Below are positions 46,438 through 59,414 of a stretch of 64,000 bases of DNA, piece after piece (position 1 is the stretch's first letter; each line of letters opens with the position of its first letter). The notes beneath the pieces are model-generated. The model was not told the DNA's origin and ran no database searches. It saw nothing but the letters and a program-made list of their open reading frames with translations. The position numbers and the translations under genes were made by a program. This stretch comes from Buddleja alternifolia (taxonomy: Eukaryota > Streptophyta > Magnoliopsida > Lamiales > Scrophulariaceae): NCBI GenBank assembly GCA_019426215.1, contig CM033395.1, positions 18,652,569-18,716,568 of the forward strand. The letters are read 5' to 3'.

Positions 46438-47940
46438 TGATGGTCCCAAGTGGCATACGAAAGAGTCTAGAAGGGGGGGGGGTTGAATAGACCTTAAACT
46501 CTTTTTTTTTCAAATTCAAAATTCCGTATCACTTTTAAAGATTTGAACGCTTAGGGAGCTGAGCGCTAGGTCAGGCACTACAGAAAAGATAACTTAGACT
46601 TAGTGATTTTAGCAATTTACCAAAGTAGTGTAAAGCTTAGATCACTTAATCAGGGTTAGCACAACGGAAATGATTTTAAAGCTTTAGGGTTCGTTTTGGT
46701 CAAATAGTCGCTTAACCGTTTTACTTGTCTTTTTCAAGATAAATGATAGAATATAAAGTAAGACAATATGACAGTAAATAACACAAGAATTTGTAAGTTT
46801 CACTGGGTGGTATAATCCCAGCTACGTCCTTCTTCTCCTTGAACACTTGGAGGAATTGCACTAAATTGATTATCGAAGGATCACACATAGGCTTCTACAA
46901 AATAGAGGTGGGGATGATGATCTTAGGCTCCTTGATCACACAAACTTCAGCACCAATGAAGATCTTCACCAACAAGCTTCTCTCACTCAGAAATACTTCT
47001 TGTAGAGTCAACAACTTCTTCACACAGATAGATGAGGTTGAGAATTTTGATCACGGGTTTGTTTGATTTTAGGAAGTTCAAACAACTTAGGATATCTCAA
47101 TAATAGTGTATGGTTCTTCTTTGAAGATGTTTGAGATATCTACGACTGTCTGGAATGTATGTAGAAAGCTTGAAAGAATTTTGACTTTGGAATTTCTAAG
47201 CTTTTCTTTGAGAAAATATTTCAGCAAAGTGTTGACCCTCTTGTGTATGTACGTGTTATTTTAAGGTTTGCTGAGGTAAGGTATTTATAGGCAATTTCTT
47301 AGGATTTGTCCGTTGGACACATGTAGGTGCGTGCCTCTCATGCGCGAGTGAGTCATACTTTTTCTCTGATATTCCTGAAATCTTGCTGCACTGATTTGAT
47401 GTGGCATGTTTGAACTCTGAAATTGTGACAGTCTAAGTCAGTAGGTAGCTAGCTCCATATACAATCTGTCCTTATCACATTCAATGCTCTTATCAAGCAT
47501 TTAATGCATTTAAATTTATTTTCCATTGGAAATACATGCCCGTTAAATGATTGCATTTAATTCTTTAGTAACTTCGGAATTTATTTCAAGTGAATCTAAT
47601 ATTCTTGATCGCTTGATTGCTTTGAGCGCTTGATTCATGCATCTTGAAATAGTCCATAGCTATTGGCAATCGCTTAAGACAAAATCTTCATCTTCGCTTG
47701 ACTTCAGATGCTGATCTTCAACTTCATCTCTAATAGACTCACCTAGAATTCTATTAGCGACTTGGTATCCAATACTTAGTCTAAAATCTACAAAGATAAA
47801 AATTATAAGCTTAACAAAATTACAAACTTTTAAACGCTTATACAATTATTCTATGAAAAACATAAACTTACATTCTTTTAGGGTCTAACATAAAATTCTA
47901 TCTGGTCATCATCAAAACATCTAACATGAAATTCCTAACA
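46438..47940 (-). repeat. C2 5' LTR (1503 bp)
   Basis: The plus strand reads tgatggtcccaagtggc to gaaattcctaaca. It is homologous to the C1 LTRs and C3. It marks the 5' end of C2 and abuts LTR G. Confidence 0.95.
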
Positions 47941-49548
47941 AATACGAAAAACTCACCTATTCGTGTATTCAACTTTGATCCTCGCGAATCTTTAATCTTC
48001 TCCAGCGGTTCAATTGTACATTCTCTAGATCATCACACAGTGAAATCGACTCCGAGAAATCTCCGACTCCATCTCCATAGGCAGCTAGCGAGATTAAGTG
48101 GACTGGGAAGAGAGAAAAACATTTTCTGCTCTACTTTGTATTTCAGGTGGAGGAATTTCACGTACTGTGTTTTGTTTCTCTTTCAACTGTGTTCTCTGAT
48201 TTCTGTTGGAGGATTAAATAAATCCTCCAACTTAAGCCCACCAGATCACAAACACACGCCCATATGGGCTCATTGGACAATTAGTTGGGCTATGTTGACC
48301 CAGTCAACTTAGTCCAATTAATTTAATCAATTAATATTTAATCCAATAAATACATATTGATTAAATGAATATTAATTAATTGAATAAATAATCATTTAAT
48401 ATTCTAGTTTAAATATTTACTTAACCCAGTCAATTAAATATTCAAACTTATTAATTTAATTTTCCATTGTTTAATCTAATTAAACAACCAATTAAATTAA
48501 TTTTTTAATTAATTCGTCCTTCCAAACACAAATTACCAGAACACCCTCCACATACAAGACTTGATTTCCCCGTCTATTCCTTTATAGTGCCACTCTCACC
48601 TCAATTGGCAATGGGAGGATACCAAAGGATGTGGGTGACACCTATCCAGCATCGTGGCCCCACATCGTAGCCCAACCAAGTACGAAATGACTATGTCGTT
48701 ACGAACCTCTAGATTATAAATACCGTATGAGTATAAGCCCCTCATTGACGTATCCCGATCGAGTGAGAGTCATGGAATATGTCAAACTCTCAAGACTCGA
48801 TGCTATGCTAAGAATCATAGTAATATGAGATTACTAAGCACGAGTTTGTTCATCAGCTCTGGCCAGAGACTTGCAATCTCATTTACCTATGATCACATAG
48901 GATACTTCTCGTTTACTTTCGAGACAGTGAATTCCCCCTTGGTAATCATCTCACATGCTACTTGCCCATTGGAATGGATTTCGAGGTCGACCCCACCTAT
49001 CAACGAGTGAATTTGGCCTAACTACTCTAGTGACAGAATCCAACGTCACAAGCACATTGTGACCGTAACTCCTCAGGTCTAAGGCTCACACATACCTTCA
49101 TAATTAGAAATCCAATCATTGATAATCACTAAGTAAGAACCATTGTGATCACATTACTACAAGCCGTGTTCGAATACACTAATCCCATTAATGTATCTAT
49201 GACACAAACTCCCACTATCCCATAGTGTTCAACTGACACTTCTTTGTCAGAGCATGTGTCATACAATTCCATACGAATCTCAATGCCCAATTGAGATTCT
49301 CCAACATGGCGAATCATTTAAGTGATCAACTATCAAACACTTCCAGTGCCCATCTCCTTAACTACTATAAGGAGTGCGAAGGTTTGCCTTGACACACATT
49401 GAATAGTTGTTCATTTAAGACTTTATAGATGCCATCAAAACTTATACGAACAACATATTGTTGCATTTATATTAAATAGAGGTTACACAATATAGACCGG
49501 TTCTTTATATTCTAACTCCTCATTGGCATCGAGGGCACATTCCCAGCA
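47941..49548 (-). mobile_element. LTR G, minus strand, cut by C2
   Basis: On the minus strand it starts tgctgggaatgtgccctcgatgcc (a degenerate tgttagg... start) and carries the shared LTR blocks: cttagacctgagg, gtggggtcgacctcgaa and a degenerate ctctggccagag. It ends at the C2 insertion. On the right, D pol resumes at once with a P-A-T-P-Q segment of integrase, so G inserted in D pol. Its left flank is lost. Confidence 0.8.
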
Positions 49549-52500
49549 CCAGCAACTCCACAAATTAATGGGGTAGCAGAAAGAAGGAATCGTACACTGT
49601 TGCACATGATATGTTCCATACTTAGCTACACTAACCTACCCATTTCACTGTGGGGACATGTTTGCTTACAGCTGTGCATATTCTGAACAAATGTCCCTCG
49701 AAATATGTTCCCACTACACCAAATGAGATTTGGTGCAGTAGGGAGCCTAGTGTCAAGTACATAAACATATGTGGTTGCCCCTCATATGTAAAGAAGATCA
49801 AGGTAGATGATAAGAGGCATTTTTACGTGTTTTTAAGCCCCTTTGCGTTTATGTCTTAGGTTCATTTATCGCTTGATTCTTGCCACATGTGCGTTTAATT
49901 CGTGCATTAAGTGATTTCAGGTCTTAAATGGATACAATCAAAGAACGGGATGAAAAATGACGTATAAAACAAGTTTAGGCCAAATTGCTATGCACCCCTA
50001 CGCCCGGGCGCCGTATCTACACCACTTTCCACGTTCGAGCGCTTTTTCCGTATGTTTAGAGACCGAATTGGATGAAGTTTCCTTCTACAAAGTTGTAGAA
50101 CTATGTGTTAGCTTCAAATGAGGACTTGAATCATCCAAATCGGAGTTTTGTGGAGAGAGTTATGAAGGAAATACAATTACTGCGCCAGACAGAGGCAAAT
50201 ACTCCCAACATTCTGCTGACGGCGCCCGAGCGCCATAATTCCCGCGCCTAGGCGTGGCCACATCCGAGATTTGATTCCTTTCAGCCAAAAGATCATCATT
50301 TGATGGGGGAATGGAACATTTAAAGCCAAGAGGTCATCACATGTATGAGAGGGATGTCATAAGTATGTTTCTTACTAGATCTACTTTAGGGAATTTTATA
50401 CTACTCACTTTAAGAGTAGTGGAGGACACACTAGGGGGGGCACACACTAGGAGCTGATTTGTTGTGGTCTTCTTAAGGCATTTTTTGGGCAATTGACCGA
50501 GACATCTGGGAGGAAGAGAGAGAGGGAGGCATTTTGGCCATCACTTTTCATTCATCACCATTTCTTCATCACTTTTGGAGGGGAACAAAGAGAGGGGAGC
50601 TAAGGATTGAAGATCAAGAGAGCAAAGATCCATCATCAATCAATTGAGGGAGTTTTAATTATTTGCATTTACATGTTTATTTCCATGAGTATGTATATGT
50701 TTGTATTAGATTTTCTTAAGGCTTTGATGAGAGGCTAATATTGTAGAACTAAGGCCATGTGAAGCCCAAATTTATGAATCATTATATGTGAAGTTGCTCT
50801 TTGTATTAATTCTCCTATTGCTTTGTGTGTTAATTCTATGCTTTTATTCCAATCATGTGTTTGATCACCATATGCTTGCTATCTTGCCTAATCTAGTTGT
50901 TCGAGAGAAAATAGATTAGGGTGCAAGAGAATTAACACATCATCCGAAATAAATGAGGGATTGCCCTAGAAATAGGTAAAGATTCCCGGGTGTTGTTAGC
51001 CGGATTCGTTCGGGGAAGCTCTAGAACGTTAATGCGTGATTTTTGATTAGATTCTCGGATAGACATATTTAGAGAACCGTCAATTAATCATAGGATTATT
51101 ATGTGCCGAGACATCGGGTAATAGTTAATTTAGGAGTTTCCACCAAAGCAATAGGAGTCTAATAATTCGAAGAGTAGCTCATATATATTGACGAGTAGAT
51201 TCGGTTGTAGCATGTGCCTTAGTCATTTTATCATACGTGAGATTAAATCTATAGTACGTTTCTCTTTGGTTCTTCGTTTGTTTAATCTTTTTTTCTTGCA
51301 CTTTACTTTAATTGTCTTATCTTTTATCGAAAATCATTAACTAGAATTCAAGTCCTTGTGGTTCGACAACCCGGACTTTTTGTCCACTTATTACTACACA
51401 CGTCTAGTGCACTTGCTATCATAGCACGTTAGCTTTTAGCGTGTCAGTAGAGAAACTAGAGGATAGATCCTTGAAAGGACGATTTGTCAATTTTTCCATT
51501 GATTCGTTGGGATACCTCTTTTACCTGAAAAATGATCATAGGATCATCGAGGCCTTGCAAACCTATTTTCTTGAACAAGAGTTTACTCAAGAAGGTGCTA
51601 CAGGTAGAAAGATTGTTGTGGAAGAATAAGAAGACATCCCTTCGGAGACATTAGCTTGAGAATCACAAACTGAACCTGAAACGACGCAACCGTCACAGCG
51701 ACGATCTAGCAGAGTATCTCAACCACCTGAGAGATATGGCTATCTACACGATACACAACATTATTTCTATGCTATTGCAGAAGGAAACTATGGAGATGAT
51801 CCATCTTACTATGATGAGGCAGGGATGGACCTAAATTCATTGAAGTGACTTGAGGCTATGAAAGCAGAGATTGATTCGATGTATTCGAACTAAGTCTGGA
51901 CTCTTACTGGTCTACCAAATGGTGTAAAGCTAGTTGGATGCAAATGGATCTATAAGAGAAATATTGGTCCGGATGGTGAGGTGGATACCCATAAGGCCAG
52001 GCTAATGGCAAAAGAGTATAGTCAAAAGGAGGGCATTGACTATGAGGAAACCTTTTTGCCAGTTGCCATGATCAAATCTATTAGAATTCTGCTAGCCATA
52101 GCTGCAAACTTGGATTATGAAATCTGGAAAATGGATGTGAAGACCGCATTTCTGATGCAGATTCTCATAAAGATTGGAAACTCAACATATCCATTTATGG
52201 ACTAAAACAAACCTCTCCTAGCTGAAATCTACGGTTTGATGAAGAAGCAAGGAAATATGGCTTGATCAAGAATGAAGACGAACAATGTGTCTATAAAGTG
52301 GTCATTGGAAGCAAGTTGACATTGCTGGTTCTATATGTAGATGATATACTACTTATAGAGACTGACATAGGCTTATTGACGTCAGTCAAGACATGGCTCT
52401 CAAGCATGTTCTCCATGAAACACTTAGGAGAAGCTACCTACATTCTGGGAATTCGCCTATATAGAGATAGAGCAAATAAAATGATAGGACTTTCCCAAGC

Positions 52501-53300
52501 GTTCTACTTAGGAAAGTTCTCAAGAGATATGAAATGCATAACTCGAAGGGAGGACTTTTGCCCATGAGACATGGTATTCATCTTTCCAAATCTATGAGTC
52601 CTAAGACGGATAAGGATAGAATCGAAATGAGGAATACACCCTATGTATCGGCAGTAGGGAGTCATATGTATGCGATGTTGTGCACGAGACCAAATTTGGC
52701 ATATGTTGTGAGCATAGTTAGTAGGTTTCAAGCAAACCCGGGGGTGCAGCTCTGGACAGCAGTGAAGTATATCTTGAAGTACTTAAGAAGAACTAAAGAT
52801 ATGTTATTGATATATGGAAATGGAGAAATGAAGGTGGATAGTTACACTAATGCAGATTTTCAATCTAATCCTGATAACCTTAAATCCACCTCAGGGTACA
52901 TATTCGCACTCAATCGTGGAGACTGTCTTGGAAAAGTTCCAAGCAAAGCACAACTGCCAATTCCACAACCGAGGCAGAATATGTAGCTGTCTTTGAGACA
53001 GCTAAAGAAGTTGTTTGGATGAGAGTATTAATAGTTGAACTTCAAGTGGTTCCTAGCATGGAAATGTTATTACCACTGTGGTGTGACAACAACAGAGCAA
53101 TTGTGCAACCTAAAGAACCAAGGTCTCACAACAAATCTAAACATATGGTGAGGAAATATCATATAATACAAGAAATCATTGGAAGAGGCGATATCTCCAT
53201 GCATAAAACAGCCTCTACTAAGCCATTATCATAGGTGGTGTTAGATAAACATCTTGAGAAGATGGGCATGAAATACCATAACGATTGGCGTTAAGTGTAA
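49549..53300 (+). pseudogene. Element D pol, integrase end to RNase H, broken
   Basis: Copia pol: the last part of integrase with NGVAERR (about 49567) to 49807, solo LTR F, then 51447-53300 with the integrase C end, RT and RNase H. The RT keeps GCKWIYKR and YVDDILL (about 52334) but lost a piece of about 70 bp after DVKTAFL (about 52155). Stops and shifts occur near 49690, 51629, 51847, 51892, 52203, 52550 and 52940. The protein is close to A2 pol, so D and A2 belong to related lineages, distinct from family C. Gag, protease and the integrase N part are missing. Confidence 0.87.
49808..51446 (+). mobile_element. Solo LTR F, 1639 bp, in D integrase
   Basis: Flanked by gtaga at 49803-49807 and 51447-51451. 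It begins tgataagaggcatttttacg and ends ttagcgtgtca. It contains the GC-palindrome cgcccgggcg (50001-50010) and related ggcgcccgagcgcc (50221) and the phrase gttcgacaacccgg. The tgataag start and this phrase are shared with LTR M of the gypsy element, so a gypsy origin is inferred. Confidence 0.88.
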
Positions 53301-53309
53301 GTGGGAGAT
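53299..53309 (+). other. Element D polypurine tract
   Basis: aagtgggagat directly precedes the 3' LTR. Confidence 0.7.
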
Positions 53310-53778
53310 TGTTAGGTGTATGCCCTCAATGCCAATTAGGAATTAGATTTAGTAGGGCATTGATAAGTTATTTTGTACAAACAATTATATGTTTCTACTT
53401 GTAGAATAATGGTTTTGATTTTGTTCATACAAATCTAAATAGCATTTCAATGTGTTGAACAAATAAGTCCCTGAGATTTGAAGATAGACTTTCCACCTCT
53501 TATGGTTGAGAGGAGACACTCAAAGAGTCAGATATTTAATCTCTAAATTGATAGTTCGCGAGTTAATTTTTTTTTTAATTCGGCATTAAAATTCAACTCG
53601 TATGACACTTGCTTTAACATGGAAGTGTTAGTCGAACACTGATTAGATAGTGGGAGCTGGTGTCATGAATATAGTTAATGGAATTAACATATTTTAACTC
53701 GACTCGCATTAATCCAATCACATGGGTATTTACTCTTTGACCGTCAATAATTGAGATTAAGATTGCGATAGTTGTTGT

Positions 53779-56700
53779 GAATCCTGGTTCACGCGCAGTG
53801 GAAACGTGAAAACAAATCCGAATTCACAATTGGATCACTTTTTGATTTTAATGATTTTATATAATTTCGAAAAATACAAGATGATGAAATCTAATTTCAT
53901 CTTTTCACTAACCTTTTGATTTGATTGAAGACTTGATCTTTCAGGTAGCAGCAATTCAAAACTCCTGCCTCTAGATATCACGCTGGAACGAACTTTGAAA
54001 AAAAATCCACCACCTTAAGACCTACTATGGCCGACAGCTACTAGGGAAGGCGAGATAGATTTTTCTCTTCTTTTTTTGCTTTCAAGTCTAATTGTGAGAG
54101 TTAGATTTTGACTGAAATAGTGTTAGTTATATATAAGGAGTGATAGGCTTAGAATTAACTAATTCCTTAAGCCCATCGAACTCCTCCTATACACGCACAT
54201 ACACGCTCCACCTCATCCGTATTGGGCTAAGTTTACATTCAACTTAGTCCAATTATTAATTAGGTCCAACATTTTTTAATCTAATTAAAATATAATACTA
54301 ATCAATAATAATCTAAGTTAAATAATCTAATCATTTAATAAAAGGATGAGTATAATAATAAGTCTATTTATTTATTATAATTAATTGTTTTCACTAATCT
54401 AATTAATCAAATAAATTAATGTGTTCATAATAAATACATCTAATTATTTATTATTAATTTATTCATTAATCTAATTAATAATTTATTTTCATTAATCTAA
54501 CTAATCAAATAAGTTAATTTGCTCATCAAATGGAAAATTACTTAATTTATGTATTTGACAATGAAAGAATTTCCTTCGCCCAAATCCTTAGAAGCGCGAC
54601 TCTCTGCATTCGTTTAAATTGACATTGGGAGGAAACCAAGAATGTGAATGTCACTAAACCAGTCACGTAGACTCACATCGAAAGCCAATTGAAATGAATA
54701 GATCAATACAAACCTTTAGGTCACAGATACCATGTGAGTATTGTTAGGTATATGCCCTAGATGCCAATGAGGACAAATAGATTATATAGGGTATTCAATT
54801 ATGTTGTACAAACTGATAATTAATAAAAGGAAATTATTAGTCAGTTCATGTAAATCTTTATGGCATCAAATAAGTATTGAACAAACAGTCCCTGTGTATC
54901 GAGGTTAATCACCGCCCCGGTATGGATCTTGAACCTTTTCTAAATTCAATTGCCTTCATAACTCTTCACCCTTTATGGAATAAAGATGTGGCACAGGGAG
55001 AGTCTTATTCCGGATCACTAAAAAGGTGGTTCGAAAGTCTAGAAATCTTAATTGGGCATTAAGATTCGACTTGTATGACACATGTTCTGACAAGGAGTGT
55101 CAGTCGAACACTATGGGATAGTGAGACACGTGTCATAGATATATCAACAGAATTGATGTACTCGAACACGGCTCGCAGTAATCCGATCACATGGGTATTT
55201 ATTATGTGACTGTCAATGATTGGATTACTGACCATGATAGTATGCGTGGGCCTTAGACCTGAGTGTTCATGAGTAATGTACTTGTGCTGTTGAATCTGTT
55301 ACTAGAGTAGTTCGGGCCAATTCACCCTTTGGTGGGGCCGACCTTTAAGTGCGATCTCAATGAGTCAAGTAACAGTTGTTCAGTGATCGCCAAGATGGAA
55401 TTCACAATCTCAATAGTAAACAGGAAAGTATCTTGTGCAATCATATGCATATGAAAGTATAAGTCTTTGGCCAAAGCAATGAAACTAACTCATGTGGGAT
55501 ATGAAGGGTAGTTTGGTAATTTCATCATGATATGATTACAAGCACAACATCAAGTTCAGTGAGTTTGACATAAAGCATGACTCTCACTTTATCGGGATAC
55601 AAAGTGAAGGGCTTATACTCATATGATATTTGTGGTCCAAAGGTTCTCAAATGATTCGTTCATTTCGTACTAAATTGGGTTACGATGTGAGTCTATGGGA
55701 CTGGCTAGGTGACACTCACATCCTTTGGTATTTCCTCCCATTGCCAATTGAAACGAACCTACAGAATCGCGCTATATGAAACGAACGGGATATCTTTTGT
55801 GTTAATCTTTTAGAAAGATGTGATTAAAAGGACGCATTGATTTATGGTTTAAATCAATGAATTAAATATTTAATTTAATAAGATTAAATTAATTTATTTA
55901 ATTAAAGATTAATTAATTAGCAGTTAATTAATTATTTAATATGTATTGAAATTTAAATGGGATTTAAATTAAATATATGATTAAATAGGTGGGCTAAAGT
56001 TGAATGGCCAACGAAGTACACCCACGTTCTAAAGGAGCCCTAGGGAGCGGCCACCATGAGGAGTTGGAAGACTCCTTGACTTGTTTACTAAGTAAGAGGA
56101 GTTATAAGGTAACTCCAATACTTAACAAGTAATAACAACCAAAGGTTTTAACCTAATTACATAACACAAGAGAAAAGAATTCTCCCTCTTCCAATTGCTT
56201 GCCCTAGCAGTCCACTACATCAAAGAGGAAGCATTGGAAGAACTTTTGAAGGTTCGTTTCGCGTGCATCTTTAGAGATAGGAGCTCAAGGAATTGTTGTT
56301 ACACGAAGAAATATGCAAAATTGAAAAGGTAAACAATTTCGTTTTAGTTTTCAGAAAACTATCAAAATCATTAATTCGTTAAAGTGATTCGAGATTAGGA
56401 ATCCAAATTTTTTTTATTCCGCTGCGTTTTTACCCGAGGATTCCTAACAAGTATAAGTCCTTCACTTTAACATCTCGACCGAGTGAGAGTCATGGATCAT
56501 GCCAAACTCACATGACTCGATGTTGTGCTTCAGGGAATCAAATTAAGATGAAATTACTGAACTACTCTTATGTACTATACATAAGTTAGTTCTCCTGTTT
56601 TGGCCAAAGACTTATAATTTTATTTATCTTCGATCACACATGACGTTAACTTGTAGATGTTCGAAATAGTGAATCCCCTATTGGAAATCATCGAACAATT

Positions 56701-57277
56701 TCCACTTGTCCTTCTGAACCGCACTTCCAGGTTGATTCCACCAAAGGGTGAAATGAATCTGACTACTCTAGTAACTCGTTCAGTGTCATTAGTCCAATCT
56801 TCATGAATCCTCAGGTCTAAGGCTCACGCACACTACCGTGACTAGTAATTCAATCATTGACGATCAAAGAGTAATTACCCATGTGATTGAATTACGATGA
56901 GCCGTGTTTGAATATATCAATTCCATTGATATATCTATGAACAACCTCCCACCGTCCAAAGTGACCGAATGACACTCCTTATCAAAGCTTGCGTCATACA
57001 CGTCAGGTCTTAATGCCTAATTAAGACTCGTCGACTTGCGAACTCTAGTTTAAGTAAACAAGGAACTGATACTTCTAGTGTCCATCTTCTTTAACCATTG
57101 AAGAGTAGAATCTCCCTCTTGATTACCTTTGACTTATTTGTTCAATACTTATATTAATGCAATCCAGATTGATATGAACAAAACAATGTCTTATTAAAGA
57201 ATAAAAGTTTGTACAACATAAAGGTAAATGCCCTATTGATCTAATTTCTCTTTGGCATGGCGGGCATTATCCTAACA
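53779..57277 (-). mobile_element. Solo LTR J, minus strand, holding H
   Basis: Flanked by atagt (53774-53778 and 57278-57282). On the minus strand it starts tgttaggataatgcccgcc and ends gtgaaccaggattcacaaca. Net length without H is about 1786 bp. Shared LTR blocks are present (tttggccaaagactt at about 56600 on the plus strand). Confidence 0.92.
54742..56449 (+). mobile_element. Solo LTR H, 1708 bp, inside J
   Basis: Flanked by agtat (54737-54741 and 56450-56454). Starts tgttaggtatatgccctag and ends cccgaggattcctaaca. It resembles J but inserted in the opposite orientation. Confidence 0.93.
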
Positions 57278-58496
57278 ATAGTATGTGTGAACTTTAGACT
57301 TGAGGATTTATTTAAAATGTGCTTGTAGTATTGGATATGTTACCAGAGTAGTTAGACCCGTATCACCTGATAGGTGGGGTCGACCTCGAAGTATGATTCA
57401 CATGGTGCATTCGACATTATAAGATAACTACCAATACGGGATTCACCGTCTCTATAGTAAACAAGTATGTGACCTGTGCGATCATAAGTAATTGAAATTA
57501 CAAAGTCTTTGGCCAAAGCATATAATCTAACTAGTGATGGTCACTAAGGGTAGTTTGGTAATTTTACATTATTATGATTATTGAGTACAAAATCAAGTTC
57601 TATGAGTTTGACGTACCATGGCTCTTACTTGATCGGGTCATGTCAGTGAAGAGTTTATATGCATATGGTAATCGTAATCAAGGTTCGTGATGACATGTTC
57701 ATCTAGCATAGAATTGGGATACGATTTGGTTCCATGATGCTGGCTAGGTGACAACCTTATCCTTTGGTATCCTCCCATTGCCAACTGAATTGAGCCTAAA
57801 GAGTCGCGCTATGTGAAGAAAAGGAATGATTTTCTATGCGAAGCGTATTTTGGTAAATTCACATTAGGTGTGATTGACTAACAAAATGGATGACATGATT
57901 TAATTAAAGATTTATAATTAGATTAAATAAATTAATTAAATTATTTAATTCATAAGTTAAATTAATTGGAAATTAATTTATAAGTTGCATTGAATTAATT
58001 GGATTAAGTTTAATTGGATTAAAGTAATTAATTAAAAGTCAATTGGATTGGACTTAGATTTAATTAATTACACATGGGCTAAGATGGAACGAAACCCGAA
58101 AGCCCATTCCACATAGGCCTAGGGACTGCCCTTCACTAGTTGGACTAAGGGTTTTGTTATCTTGGTATAAATTGTTAGTAAGTGTCAGAATTCTACACAA
58201 GTCATAGTTCTAAAACTAACTTTGATCCAAAGATACCTTTTGCAAAAATAAAAGACAAAATTCCCTCCCTCTCTCCATCTAGATGCGGCCATAGTTGTCG
58301 GGGAAGAGATCGAAGCTTTCTTAGAGATTTTTCATTCGCATGATAATCTAGAGGGAGGAGTTTGGGGCTGTTGCTGATTATTCATGTTTTGTCGTCAAGA
58401 GGTAATTCGATTATCCTATTTCGTAATTTTTCTTATTGCAATTTAATATAATTAACCCCGGATTCGATTTCTGTTAGATCAAATCACAACACGTGT

Positions 58497-59002
58497 ATGT
58501 AACTCTTATTAGAGATTGACGTGTTCCATTATCAATGGCCGGATGAGTCAATATATGCACGGAGATTCATACTTAGGAGAAGTAATGACTCCGTAAGGAT
58601 TCTTCGCTGATTCTATCGAACTTGGTGTCCTTGGGTTTTGTAGGGTGAAATTAGTCCTTAGACCTGAGGTGTCACTGGAAAGGGTGTTATCCACTATGCT
58701 TTGATATACATATGCACTCCAGGAGAGTCATATGGCATGTATGTTGGGTATAGTCTGATAGTACAACAAAATAGATGGTAGTCGTCAAGGGATCCATCCA
58801 GGGCTAACGGCCTAGTATTTTCTATGCTTTTATGTAAATATGAATGATTAATAAAAGTCTCTGACCAGAGCATAGTCTTATAAGAGGGATTGGTGATCCC
58901 GGCTTGAATGATCGGATCATTATTGGAACCAACATAGTCATAGTTTCCAAGGTTATTAGGGTTTCAACCATCGCCAAACCTTAGACCTTAGATGGGAAAA
59001 AT
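58497..59002 (+). mobile_element. Older LTR-like sequence, right part
   Basis: Continuation of 10759-11036 beyond element D. Contains ccttagacctgagg (about 58657), agtctctgaccagagcatag (about 58857) and other shared LTR blocks. It ends where another LTR starts at 59003. Confidence 0.5.
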
Positions 59003-59408
59003 TGTTAGCGTTATGCCTCATATGCCATACAAGATTGAATGTACAAAGCATATTCATTGTAATTAAACACTATTTATATATAAGGCATTTGCGTTGTTTT
59101 CTTATAGGCATTGTAAGATAAATAAACATTCTAAATCCATGACATTAAGGCAGACCTTCTACTCCCTATGGGTTATGGAGAAAGGCACTAGAAGAGTTCA
59201 GCACTTATTGTCTAAACAAGTTCGCAAGTCAAAGAAAATTCTGATTGGACGTCAGGACTAGATAAGACTTGTATGACATAAGCTTTGACATGGAAGTGCT
59301 AGTTGAACATATGTGATAGTGGGAGCTTGTATCATAGACATATCAGTGAGACTGATATGTTCGAACACAACTCGCATCGATTCTGTCACATAGTTTTTCG
59401 CTCAATGA
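59003..59408 (+). mobile_element. LTR fragment of family A type
   Basis: Starts tgttagcgttatgcctcat and follows the A LTR order (ttcttataggcatt, ccttctactccctatggg, tcagtgagactgatatgttcgaacac). It breaks off at about 59408, directly before the gypsy gag start codon. Confidence 0.75.
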
Positions 59409-59414
59409 TACTTT

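Larger units (their letters stand above)
25639..47940 (-). mobile_element. Copia element C2, same family as C1, inverted and heavily interrupted
   Basis: Reading right to left: 5' LTR (47940-46438), PBS, gag, pol, and part of the pol-ORF3 spacer, ending at about 25639. ORF3 and the 3' LTR are absent. Insertions inside it are E1 (27100-30941), a 1.6-kb odd insert (about 30987-32620) and A2 (33730-43009). The right flank is aatac followed by LTR G. Confidence 0.9.
11037..58491 (+). mobile_element. Copia element D, outer layer of a 47-kb nested tower
   Basis: A 5' LTR remnant (11037-11863), pol pieces (49549-49807, 51447-53300) and a 3' LTR (53310-58491) are all in the same orientation. The two LTR starts are clearly homologous over several hundred bp. 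The 5-bp repeat cgtgt lies at 11032-11036 and at 58492-58496, exactly outside the outer ends, so both belong to one insertion. D hosts C1, C2, G, F and J and everything inside those. Its 5' LTR end, PBS, gag, protease and the N part of integrase are missing. Confidence 0.85.
53310..58491 (+). repeat. Element D 3' LTR, split by J and H
   Basis: Pieces 53310-53778 and 57278-58491 join across the duplicated atagt to about 1.68 kb. Starts tgttaggtgtatgccctc and ends aaatcacaaca, followed by cgtgt. Confidence 0.92.

Noticed and set aside
11864..47940. C1 and C2 as one insertion with two 5' LTR ends
   Set aside because: The outer flanks are gagtt on the left and aatac on the right, which do not match, and the two sides sit in different sequences (D LTR and LTR G).
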